Shown here piece after piece: positions 1-4,930 of a stretch of 5,209 bases of DNA. Origin of the DNA: an uncultured Chloroflexota bacterium (lineage in GTDB: Bacteria; Chloroflexota; Anaerolineae; Aggregatilineales; Phototrophicaceae). The DNA lies in NCBI GenBank assembly GCA_937870805.1, contig CALMZT010001030.1, positions 1 through 5,209 on the forward strand, written 5' to 3'. How positions within the stretch are numbered: the first letter of the stretch is position 1; each line of letters begins with the position of its first letter. Below the pieces are notes generated by a model that ran no database searches, had not been told where the DNA came from, and saw only the letters and a list, made by a program, of their open reading frames with translations. The position numbers and the translations under genes are program-made.

Positions 1-92
1 TGTCTTAGGGGGTGGTGCTTGATGAGCGAGAGATGCCTGAATTGTGGGTAAGACTGTGCTCAAAATTCAACGGGCATCATCAAGTTTAATTA
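1..92 (-). promoter_or_regulatory. Structured leader block, copy 1 (gene lies off the left edge)
   Basis: This is the conserved block of a predicted transcript that starts near 144 and runs left out of the window. Given on the plus strand, outer helix CTTGAT (18-23) pairs with ATCAAG (79-84). An 8-base bulge GAGCGAGA (24-31) follows. Inner helix GATGCC (32-37) pairs with GGCATC (73-78). The apical hairpin spans 38-69, an 11-position stem with one G/A mismatch and one G-T pair, with loop TAAGACTGTG (49-58). A linker ACG (70-72) separates the hairpin from the inner helix. A run of five G (8-12; C in the predicted RNA) flanks the block. The same layout recurs at 3038, 3997 and 4931. Upstream in the leader are two back-to-back perfect hairpins, 121-139 (7-bp stem) and 105-120 (6-bp stem). 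The strand is inferred from the promoter at 151-179. The controlled gene should begin roughly 100-150 bp left of the window. Confidence 0.65.
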
Positions 93-150
93 AAGGGAGT
101 ATATATTTCGATCACGAAATGAGTTTCTCATAGAAACTCCTCTTGATTAC

Positions 151-179
151 AGTATATCGTGGTAGAGGTTGCTTGTAAA
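151..179 (-). promoter_or_regulatory. Promoter P1, sigma70-type
   Basis: On the minus strand, TTTACA (179-174) and TATACT (156-151) are separated by exactly 17 bp, a near-consensus housekeeping-sigma promoter. The predicted start is near 144. The same -35 with the same 17-bp spacing recurs before three other transcription units in this window. The stretch around and upstream of the -35 (175-202) matches 4165-4192 at 22 of 28 positions, so an operator may overlap or precede the -35. A MITE end lies about 30 bp upstream, at 210. Confidence 0.72.
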
Positions 180-209
180 GAAACCTGTTATTGTCTGACA
201 TACTTAGGA

Positions 210-420
210 TCTGACATTACGCACCTGAACCTGTGAACAAGGGGTTTATGCAGTTTAACGAATAAAGACGGAGTGAAACAAGGTGTTTGTAGGGGCGCAC
301 CTGCGTGTGCGCCCGATGGTGGGCAGACACAGTGGTCTGCCCCTACAATTCCTCATACGCCGTATTAAATAGTTAAAGAGCATAAACCCCTTGTTCGAGC
401 GGAACCTGCGTAACATCAGC
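210..420. mobile_element. MITE-like element 1, ~211 bp, with a nested repeat
   Basis: The element has terminal inverted repeats of about 40 bp. The left end (211-251) begins CTGACATTACGCA and ends GGGGTTTATGC. The right end (380-419) is its imperfect reverse complement and ends TGCGTAACATCAG. It has no coding capacity, so any movement would need a transposase supplied elsewhere. TAGGA occurs on both sides (205-209 and 421-425) and may be a target-site duplication. The core holds a separate cruciform repeat (288-347). Related copies lie at 1031-1106 and from 5136 to the window end. The element sits between the end of the yggT transcription unit and promoter P1. Confidence 0.75.
288..347. repeat. 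Three-way cruciform repeat nested in MITE 1
   Basis: TGTAGGGG (288-295) is the exact reverse complement of CCCCTACA (340-347). Inside are two perfect 8-bp hairpins: GGGCGCAC/GTGCGCCC (293-300 with 307-314) and GGGCAGAC/GTCTGCCC (321-328 with 335-342), each with a 6-base loop. The unit is GC-rich compared with its AT-richer surroundings. From memory, repeats of this look are dispersed in several environmental bacterial genomes. It appears to have inserted into the larger element. Confidence 0.7.
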
Positions 421-446
421 TAGGAGCGTCTTATGATTTCAGCAAA

Positions 447-482
447 GACGGATTTCGCATCTGTGTACTGTGGAAATCCGTC
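447..482 (-). terminator. Stem-loop after yggT, candidate terminator
   Basis: A perfect 10-bp inverted repeat, GACGGATTTC (447-456) and GAAATCCGTC (473-482), encloses a 16-base loop about 55 bp past the yggT stop codon. On the minus strand it is followed by TTTGCTG, so the U-tract is short and efficiency is uncertain. It is the last structure in the four-gene transcription unit and the best available 3' end for it. Confidence 0.5.
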
Positions 483-537
483 ACTCATCTCACGTAAAAC
501 CTTCGTCGTTCAATGCCTGAGTCTGGTGATGGCTTGT

Positions 538-966
538 CTAGCCGTAGCGCGGGCTGCTGAGCATCATCCAGATCAAGCGACCAATCAGCCATGCCGCAAT
601 TCCATAGACAGCCATCGCAATCAGTGTTGTGATTTCCAGCACACTTGTTGTATTCAACACCGGATTTTGCAGCAGACCCGCAAACAGCGACACGAATGGC
701 GCTGTCACCCCGTAGAGCAGGTTGATGAAAGGGTTCTCGGCATTCACGCCGAGGATAGAGAGGACGACGCGGATCGCTAACAACACTTCCAGTACGATAA
801 ACGGCATATAGACAATATCCCCGATACGCGCGACAGAGAAATTGTGATTTGCTGCTGTGATACCTTCTCCTTTATCCCGCGAATCCAGTTCCAGAGGGCG
901 TCCAGCATCCAGGTCTAGTGTTGTTTCGTGCCAGTGCGATTCCTGATTATTTAGTTTTTGTGCCAT
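538..966 (-). CDS. YggT-family integral membrane protein
   Basis: The product is a 142-residue inner-membrane protein of the YggT family (PF02325). It has a hydrophilic N-terminal tail (about 1-45) rich in acidic and polar residues. A first membrane segment (about 50-72) follows, then a loop with the family-type core N-P-F-I-N-L-L-Y-G-V-T-A-P-F (about 77-90), then a second membrane segment (about 112-135). It therefore has one YGGT unit, whereas the E. coli protein has two. The biochemical role of the family is not firmly known; members are linked to osmotic or envelope functions and sit near division genes in many Gram-positives. An AAGGA motif lies 9 bases before the ATG. It is last in the run glsB-like, ytxH-like, corA-like, yggT, although a 76-bp MITE separates it from the corA-like gene. 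The family call is fairly sure; the function is not. Confidence 0.8.
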   Translation of the reverse strand: MAQKLNNQESHWHETTLDLDAGRPLELDSRDKGEGITAANHNFSVARIGDIVYMPFIVLEVLLAIRVVLSILGVNAENPFINLLYGVTAPFVSLFAGLLQNPVLNTTSVLEITTLIAMAVYGIAAWLIGRLIWMMLSSPRYG

Positions 967-1030
967 TGTCGTTTTTCCTTCTCAGTGATGAGGCTAGATT
1001 GCTTAAACTGTTCTTCAATGAAGTCGAATA

Positions 1031-1106
1031 ACTGACGTTACGCACCCTGAACCTGTGAACAAGGGGTTTAAACCCCTTGTTCGAGCTACACCTGCGTAAC
1101 ATCAGT
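1031..1106. mobile_element. Minimal palindromic MITE 2, 76 bp, with target-site duplication
   Basis: The element is almost entirely two inverted repeats joined head to head. It begins ACTGACGTTACGCA, passes through the perfect centre GAACAAGGGGTTTAAACCCCTTGTTC in two halves meeting at about 1070, and ends TGCGTAACATCAGT. CGAATA flanks both ends (1025-1030 and 1107-1112), as expected of a target-site duplication. It lies in the corA-yggT intergenic space. Transcribed, it would form a long hairpin that could attenuate or stabilise the polycistronic message. Confidence 0.8.
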
Positions 1107-1129
1107 CGAATACATAAGGCGTGCTGCGT

Positions 1130-2155
1130 TTACACCCAGCCGCGTCGGCGAAAAAATATGAGCATCGCCGCGCCAGAAGCGATCATCAGCAGCGCAACCG
1201 TAATGAGCATGACGAGACCATTGATCGGTAAAATCATCGGCTCGGCGATAGTGACGAAATTTAATTGAAACAAGCCCACGAAAAACGTGAAGGGCAAAAA
1301 CACCATCGAAAAGATGGTCAGGCGGCTGACCGCCTCTCCTGTCTTGCGCGCCTCTTGCGTACCGATAATTTCCATCACGCTGTTGGTGAGGTCGCGCTGC
1401 GAGTCGATGACATCATAAATGCCAAGCAGCCGTTCATAAAGATGGCGGAACAGATCGCGCGTATCCTCGTTGGTAGAGATGCGCTGTTCGCCAATGAGAT
1501 TCGACAGGACTTCGCGCTGCGGAGCGATCATTTGTCGCAGCCCGATGAGATGCTGCTTGACACGATACACGGACTTTTGGGCTTGTACGTCTGCGCCGTT
1601 AGTCATAAGTTTCTCTTCTAGACCGTTTAATTGATTACTGATGCGATCCAGAAGCGGATAATAGGTATCAATGATGTGCTGCGCGGTGATGTATAAGAAA
1701 TAAGCCACGCCGCGCTGCCATGAATCAGGGTTTTGGGAGACGCGGTTGTAAGCCTCTTCCAGGGCATTGGCATCCGCTTGCCGCACCGTCACGTAGAAAT
1801 GATCGCCGATGATGCAGTGGATTTCTTTGCTCACAAGCCCATTGGGATGTGCATACGGCTGGAATAGTGAAAGAAAAAGATAGCGCGGATACACCAACAA
1901 TGTAGGACGGCGATCTTCTCGCAACAAATCTGAGACAACATTGGGTGATAGTTGTAGTAAACGCTCAAGCCAGTGAATTTCTTTCTCCTCTGGTGTAACG
2001 ATGTCAAGCCACATCGTACAGCCTTCGGAGAGCCGAATTTCAAGATTTTCCTGTGTAAGATTACGCAGCAAAATCATCGCATTGACGGGGGCTTCTTCGC
2101 TTACAACATCGGCTGATGCATCAGCATTCGGTGTGAGTACCAGCGAGCGTATCAT
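1130..2155 (-). CDS. CorA-family divalent-cation transporter with variant signature
   Basis: The 341-residue product has the CorA/ZntB plan: a long soluble N-terminal domain (about 1-270), a helical region ending in R-L-T-I-F-S-M-V-F-L-P-F-T-F-F (about 276-290), and two membrane segments at about 276-296 and 312-335. A basic tail R-R-R-G-W-V closes the protein. Family members form pentamers that admit Mg2+ or, in ZntB-like proteins, carry Zn2+. The usual G-M-N at the end of the first membrane helix is replaced by Q-L-N (297-299, codons 1267-1259), in the context V-G-L-F-Q-L-N-F. The reading frame is intact there, so this is not a frameshift. The usual M-P-E loop is replaced by a loop containing A-E-P. 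The ATG is preceded by a weak GGTGAAAG. The gene is 65 bp after the ytxH-like gene and in the same direction. I am confident of the fold but not of magnesium transport. Confidence 0.85.
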   Translation of the reverse strand: MIRSLVLTPNADASADVVSEEAPVNAMILLRNLTQENLEIRLSEGCTMWLDIVTPEEKEIHWLERLLQLSPNVVSDLLREDRRPTLLVYPRYLFLSLFQPYAHPNGLVSKEIHCIIGDHFYVTVRQADANALEEAYNRVSQNPDSWQRGVAYFLYITAQHIIDTYYPLLDRISNQLNGLEEKLMTNGADVQAQKSVYRVKQHLIGLRQMIAPQREVLSNLIGEQRISTNEDTRDLFRHLYERLLGIYDVIDSQRDLTNSVMEIIGTQEARKTGEAVSRLTIFSMVFLPFTFFVGLFQLNFVTIAEPMILPINGLVMLITVALLMIASGAAMLIFFRRRGWV

Positions 2156-2192
2156 AAACTTTCACCATTCCATGCCTGATCAACGAAAATGT

Positions 2193-2217
2193 GTCATGAG
2201 CTTAGACGCTCGATGAC
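2193..2217 (-). terminator. Intercistronic stem-loop between ytxH-like and corA-like genes
   Basis: GTCATGAGC (2193-2201) pairs with GCTCGATGAC (2208-2217) with one bulged base and a 6-base loop, directly after the ytxH-like stop codon. On the minus strand it is followed by ACATTTTCG, a poor U-tract. It could be a weak terminator or an mRNA-stabilising hairpin that sets the ratio of the small membrane proteins to the transporter. Confidence 0.35.
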
Positions 2218-2220
2218 CGA

Positions 2221-2502
2221 TTAACGCTTTAAGCGTTGTTCTACGTGTTTGCGAAAATCCTGAAGTTCTTCTTCAAGCCGCTTGATCATCGGCTCGACGG
2301 TTTCACGTCCATCTTTCACACCCTCTTCCACGTTCTTGGCGAGATCCTTACGGGTGTTCTTGCCCGTCGCCGGGGCAAAGAGTAACGCCACCACCGTGCC
2401 CATCCCCAACCCAAACGCTACACAAAGCAGCGTCAACAGGATTCTCTGGCGATTGGCTTGCATTTCAGCGTCGTGACTATAGTAAATACGGTCATTGCTC
2501 AT
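2221..2502 (-). CDS. YtxH-family small membrane protein
   Basis: The 93-residue product matches the YtxH layout (PF12732). A short polar N-terminus (1-18) is followed by one membrane segment (about 20-43) running into the family signature G-T-V-V-A-L-L-F-A-P-A-T-G-K-N-T-R-K (about 35-52). A charged, probably coiled-coil helix follows to the end (about 53-93) with many E, K and R. Members are associated with general stress in Bacillus, but no activity is known. Its likely place is the membrane, with the helix in the cytoplasm. AAGGT lies 7 bases before the ATG. It is 98 bp after the glsB-like gene and 65 bp before the corA-like gene, consistent with co-transcription. Confidence 0.82.
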   Translation of the reverse strand: MSNDRIYYSHDAEMQANRQRILLTLLCVAFGLGMGTVVALLFAPATGKNTRKDLAKNVEEGVKDGRETVEPMIKRLEEELQDFRKHVEQRLKR

Positions 2503-2600
2503 GGTGATACCTTCATTTCATTAAACAGAATGTGACGTAGTGTGGACATGGACAATGGTTCGCCCGTATCCCTGGCGCAGATCAACAGTCCAAATGTTGC

Positions 2601-2876
2601 TTAATTGAACGAGCGACGGTGTCCGCGTCCGTTGAACAGGTGGATCACAGTCAGCAGCACAACCGCCCCTATGAAAGCGACAAAGATGCTCCACAGATTG
2701 AAGCCCGTTGCCCCTGATAAACCGAAAGCGTTAAAGACAATGCCACCGATAAACGCGCCGACGATACCCACGACAATGTTGATTAACGCGCCACCGCCAC
2801 TTCGCATCACGATGCCCGCTAGCCACCCGGCAAGCGCACCAATAATGATCCACACGAGCAGTCCTATCGGGTGCAT
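2601..2876 (-). CDS. GlsB/YeaQ/YmgE-family small membrane protein
   Basis: The 91-residue hydrophobic protein has three predicted membrane helices (about 4-24, 30-52, 60-82). The glycine-rich pattern G-A-L-A-G-W-L-A-G and I-V-G-I-V-G-A-F-I-G-G is typical of PF04226 ('transglycosylase-associated' proteins). A basic tail R-G-H-R-R follows. The name of the family does not prove an enzyme; no catalytic residues are apparent, and members are usually stress-induced envelope proteins. AAGGA lies about 9-10 bases before the ATG. It is the first gene after promoter P2 and the ~319-nt leader, and heads the four-gene run. A short hairpin GCTCA/TGAGC (2913-2925) lies about 37 bases before its start. Confidence 0.87.
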   Translation of the reverse strand: MHPIGLLVWIIIGALAGWLAGIVMRSGGGALINIVVGIVGAFIGGIVFNAFGLSGATGFNLWSIFVAFIGAVVLLTVIHLFNGRGHRRSFN

Positions 2877-3037
2877 GGTCTGTTTTCCTTAATACTCATC
2901 ATCGTTTACCAGGCTCAAAATGAGCGCAGTTGGGGTGAATGTTCGTCACGGCGCATACCGTTCCGACATCAAAGTCGCACACCGTTTATTGCTGCAATCA
3001 ATTTGGGGACAATCGTGTGCTGCTTGTCGATAGGCTT

Positions 3038-3124
3038 GTCTTGTGGGCTGTGCTTGATGAGCGAGGGATACCTGAAAGTTGCTAAAGACTAAAGCAGAGT
3101 TTCAACGGGCAGCATCAAACTTGA
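3038..3124 (-). promoter_or_regulatory. Structured leader block, copy 2 (before the glsB-like operon)
   Basis: This lies in a predicted leader from about 3195 to 2877. Plus-strand coordinates: outer helix TTGAT (3054-3058) with ATCAA (3114-3118); bulge GAGCGAGG (3059-3066); inner helix GATACC (3067-3072) with GGCAGC (3108-3113), which has two mismatches in plus-strand sense but only one (plus one G-U) in minus-strand sense; linker ACG (3105-3107). The apical hairpin pairs TGAAA (3073-3077) with TTTCA (3100-3104) and TGCT (3080-3083) with AGCA (3093-3096), with loop AAAGACTAA. The flanking C-rich run is broken here (GGG at 3045-3047 in plus sense), unlike copies 1 and 3. Nearer the 5' end is a small hairpin AACCT/AGGTT (3149-3166). 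Between block and gene, TTCCGACATC (2961-2970) matches similar 11-mers in leaders 3 and 4. Confidence 0.6.
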
Positions 3125-3201
3125 CTTGAAGAAAAGAAGGGGATAGTAACCTAATTGCTCAGGTTGTTAATTTATTTCTCTGTAATTTCCTCATAAACAG
3201 A

Positions 3202-3230
3202 AGTATATACCAATTACATCTAAATGTAAA
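3202..3230 (-). promoter_or_regulatory. Promoter P2 for the glsB-ytxH-corA-yggT run
   Basis: On the minus strand, TTTACA (3230-3225), 17 bp, and TATACT (3207-3202), with a predicted start near 3195. The -35 is embedded in a dyad: TTACAT (3213-3218) and ATGTAA (3223-3228) around CTAA. This is enclosed by ACCAATT (3209-3215) and AATTGGT (3233-3239), which looks like an operator peculiar to this copy. It lies just beyond the stem-loop that follows the CBS gene, so the units seem to be transcribed separately. Confidence 0.72.
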
Positions 3231-3269
3231 GAAATTGGTCATGATCTCTGAAATGCTTAGACACATTTC

Positions 3270-3297
3270 ATGACGTGGCAGCCTTTCCCCACGTCAT
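3270..3297 (-). terminator. Stem-loop after the CBS gene, candidate terminator
   Basis: A perfect 9-bp inverted repeat, ATGACGTGG (3270-3278) and CCACGTCAT (3289-3297), with a 10-base loop, starts 9 bp past the CBS stop codon and ends 40 bp before the -35 of P2. In the sense of the gene no U-tract follows (GAAATG); in the plus sense TTTT follows. It may be a transcript 3'-end stabiliser rather than a strong intrinsic terminator. Confidence 0.45.
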
Positions 3298-3305
3298 TTT
3301 CCGCT

Positions 3306-3872
3306 TCATCCAACCGCTGCTGCGGGCAGGCTCAAGTCATCATCCTCAGTGGTCAACGATGCCGATAGGTCGTTAATGAGAGTGAAGCGCTTCACGACGC
3401 TGCGAATCCTGGCAGCAAAATCTGACCAACCGTCGAATTCATCTTTAATCGTCAGCGCGCTGATATTGTGATCGCTGTCCAGGCGAATCGCTATACGCGC
3501 CTGAATAACCCGCGCCTGTATAATAATGCCGATCACTCGCTCGTTCGTGTCAACGACGGGAAACCGCCTGATTTGATGACTCTCCATGCGTTCTAGTGTC
3601 TTCTCGATGTCGTCCAACGGATAACAGATGATCGGATTGTGCGTCATGATGTGTTGGACTTGCGTCTCCACGACACTGAGACCTTTCCCAACAACCTTCA
3701 GCGCAATGTCGTTATCAGTAACAATACCGACCAGTTTCCTCGTCTCATAGCGTTCTACCACCAGAAAGTAATCGACATCCTCGCTGTGCATCCGCTGGGC
3801 TATCGCGTAAACGCTGTCGTCCGCCAGACAGCACGCTGGACTTATAATCATGATGTCTTGACATGTCTTCAT
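3306..3872 (-). CDS. Two-CBS-domain protein, paralogue A
   Basis: The 188-residue soluble protein has two CBS domains (about 3-62 and 72-124) that should form a Bateman module binding adenine nucleotides. CBS1 ends G-I-V-T-D-N-D-I-A-L, the family's T-D-x-D-I pattern with N where paralogue B has R. A C-terminal part (about 125-188) contains G-W-S-D-F-A and a basic helix (R-I-R-S-V-V-K-R) and is not a domain I recognise. Cysteines at 4, 14, 15 and 83 are all shared with the paralogue. The ATG at 3872 is chosen because it aligns with paralogue B (M-K-T-C-Q-D-I-M). A TTG at 3884 is in frame but touches the GGGGGA ribosome binding site. With no enzyme domain attached, it may sense energy charge and act on a partner. 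It has its own promoter and leader. Confidence 0.85.
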   Translation of the reverse strand: MKTCQDIMIISPACCLADDSVYAIAQRMHSEDVDYFLVVERYETRKLVGIVTDNDIALKVVGKGLSVVETQVQHIMTHNPIICYPLDDIEKTLERMESHQIRRFPVVDTNERVIGIIIQARVIQARIAIRLDSDHNISALTIKDEFDGWSDFAARIRSVVKRFTLINDLSASLTTEDDDLSLPAAAVG

Positions 3873-3884
3873 GGATTTTTTCAA

Positions 3885-3891
3885 TCCCCCA
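3885..3891 (-). promoter_or_regulatory. G-rich ribosome binding site of paralogue A
   Basis: On the minus strand the site reads TGGGGGA, with 12 bases between it and ATG 3872. The five-G run is complementary to the five-C run of the leader RNA (plus-strand GGGGG at 4005-4009), about 115 nt upstream. Confidence 0.5.
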
Positions 3892-3996
3892 CAAACTAAA
3901 AGGCAATCATCGGTACGCCATACAGCGCTCCGACTTCAATGTTCCACTAGCGTGATCGCAATAAATGCGAGCTGCAATGCCGATGGTGTTTATGAT

Positions 3997-4094
3997 TGTC
4001 TTAAGGGGGTGATGTTTGATGAGCGAGAGATGTCTGGATCTCGCTAAAGACTAATGCAAAGATCCAACGGGCGTCATCAAACTTGAGTTAATAA
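3997..4094 (-). promoter_or_regulatory. Structured leader block, copy 3 (before CBS paralogue A)
   Basis: This lies in a predicted leader from about 4134 to 3873 (~262 nt). Plus-strand coordinates: outer helix GTTTGAT (4014-4020) with ATCAAAC (4076-4082), 7 bp; bulge GAGCGAGA (4021-4028), identical to copy 1; inner helix GATGTC (4029-4034) with GGCGTC (4070-4075), including two G-T pairs in plus sense. The apical hairpin pairs TGGATCT (4035-4041) with AGATCCA (4060-4066) and GC with GC, with loop TAAAGACTAAT. The linker is ACG (4067-4069 region). Relative to copy 1, outer C-G becomes T-A, and in the hairpin A-T becomes G-C and T-A becomes C-G. The C-rich run is at 4005-4009. Between block and gene lies a small hairpin TCGCA/TGCGA (3956-3970) and the shared TCCGACTTC (3929-3937). 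Confidence 0.67.
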
Positions 4095-4140
4095 AGATGA
4101 AAGACAAGTAATTTTTTTTTTAGCTTACTCATTAATAGGT

Positions 4141-4169
4141 ATTATAGCATGTCTTAAGTCTAATGTAAA
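4141..4169 (-). promoter_or_regulatory. Promoter P3 for CBS paralogue A
   Basis: On the minus strand, TTTACA (4169-4164), 17 bp, and a perfect TATAAT (4146-4141), the strongest of the four promoters by consensus. The predicted start is near 4134. Sequence around and upstream of the -35 (4165-4192) resembles that at P1 (175-202), suggesting a shared regulator site. Confidence 0.78.
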
Positions 4170-4255
4170 GAAACCCGCTATTCTTCGACACATTGCTGCC
4201 TGTTTAATGAGGTCGCACTTCACAGGTTGTCATATACTCTCCGGCATCAGGAACT

Positions 4256-4813
4256 CTACATTGCCGCCAGTCCTGCTTCATCATCCTGATCGGTCAGCGA
4301 TTGTGACAGGTTGTTGATCAGCGTGATGCGCTTCACCACGCTGCGAATCCTGTCGGCAAAATCTGACCAGCCGGCGAAATCATCTTTAATCGTAAAGGCG
4401 CTGATGTTGTTCTCGTTGTCCAGGCGTATCGACACGCGCGCCTGAATGCTGCGCGCTTGTATGATAATGCCCACCACCTGCATCTCTTTATCGACCACAG
4501 GAACTCGCGTGATCTGGTACGTCTCCATGTCTTTGAGTGTTTTTTCGAGATCGTCAGCGGGGTGACAAATGAATGGGTTGGTCGTCATCACGTCGTGGGC
4601 TTCAGTCGTCACGACACTTTGACCCTTGCCCACAACTCTCAAAGCAATGTCCCGATCTGTAACGATACCGATCAACTTCAGTGATTGAAAATCTTCGACG
4701 ACTAGCAGCGTGTCAATATTCTCGGCTTCCATCCTTTGCGCAAGGGTGATGACTTTATCCTGCGCAAGGCAGCACGCCGGACCTTTTAACATAATATCCT
4801 GACACGTTTTCAT
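4256..4813 (-). CDS. Two-CBS-domain protein, paralogue B
   Basis: The 185-residue paralogue of the neighbouring CBS protein aligns without gaps over 180 residues, with about 118 identities by hand count (~65%). CBS1 spans about 3-62 with the canonical G-I-V-T-D-R-D-I-A-L; CBS2 spans about 72-124. The C-terminal region (125-185) holds the same G-W-S-D-F-A and R-I-R-S-V-V-K-R segments. These are among the best-conserved parts of the pair, so they probably carry the specific function. Cysteines at 4, 14, 15 and 83 are retained. The ATG at 4813 is chosen because AGGGGGA sits 4-5 bases upstream and the start matches paralogue A. An in-frame GTG at 4852 has no binding site. Promoter and leader are also duplicated, so the whole unit was probably copied. 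Confidence 0.86.
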   Translation of the reverse strand: MKTCQDIMLKGPACCLAQDKVITLAQRMEAENIDTLLVVEDFQSLKLIGIVTDRDIALRVVGKGQSVVTTEAHDVMTTNPFICHPADDLEKTLKDMETYQITRVPVVDKEMQVVGIIIQARSIQARVSIRLDNENNISAFTIKDDFAGWSDFADRIRSVVKRITLINNLSQSLTDQDDEAGLAAM

Positions 4814-4817
4814 TAAT

Positions 4818-4824
4818 TCCCCCT
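4818..4824 (-). promoter_or_regulatory. G-rich ribosome binding site of paralogue B
   Basis: On the minus strand the site reads AGGGGGA at good spacing to ATG 4813, which decides the start. Its AGGGG is complementary to CCCCT in the leader RNA (plus-strand AGGGG at 4937-4941), about 115 nt upstream. Confidence 0.6.
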
Positions 4825-4930
4825 GGACTAACTGAAAACTGATACGCAGCACGGCGTAGACTGTACTGACATCTCCCTACTATGTTTTATGTATTGTGTT
4901 CTTCTGCCACGCAGAAGTTATCTACCGATC

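Noticed and set aside
433..780. Plus-strand reading frames (for example 433-780, 1265-1621, 2605-2892, 2871-3092)
   Set aside because: They lie opposite or overlap well-supported minus-strand genes or repeats, show no recognisable domains, and are rich in residues typical of antisense shadows.
1259..1290. Frameshift or sequencing error as the cause of the missing GMN in the CorA-like protein
   Set aside because: The frame reads cleanly through both membrane helices with normal family residues on either side.
2503..2600. Internal promoter between the glsB-like and ytxH-like genes (TTGTCC, 17 bp, CATTCT)
   Set aside because: Matches to consensus are too poor, especially at the -10, to support a promoter.
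3873..3884. TTG start for CBS paralogue A
   Set aside because: It directly abuts the GGGGGA site with no spacing. The ATG at 3872 aligns with paralogue B, though its 12-base spacing is long.
4199..4226. Terminator after CBS paralogue B (CCTGT/ACAGG)
   Set aside because: The stem is only 5 bp with an 18-base loop and no U-tract; nothing convincing ends this unit before P3.
4814..4852. Upstream GTG start extending CBS paralogue B by 13 residues
   Set aside because: There is no ribosome binding site before it, while AGGGGGA precedes the ATG at 4813, which also matches the paralogue's start.
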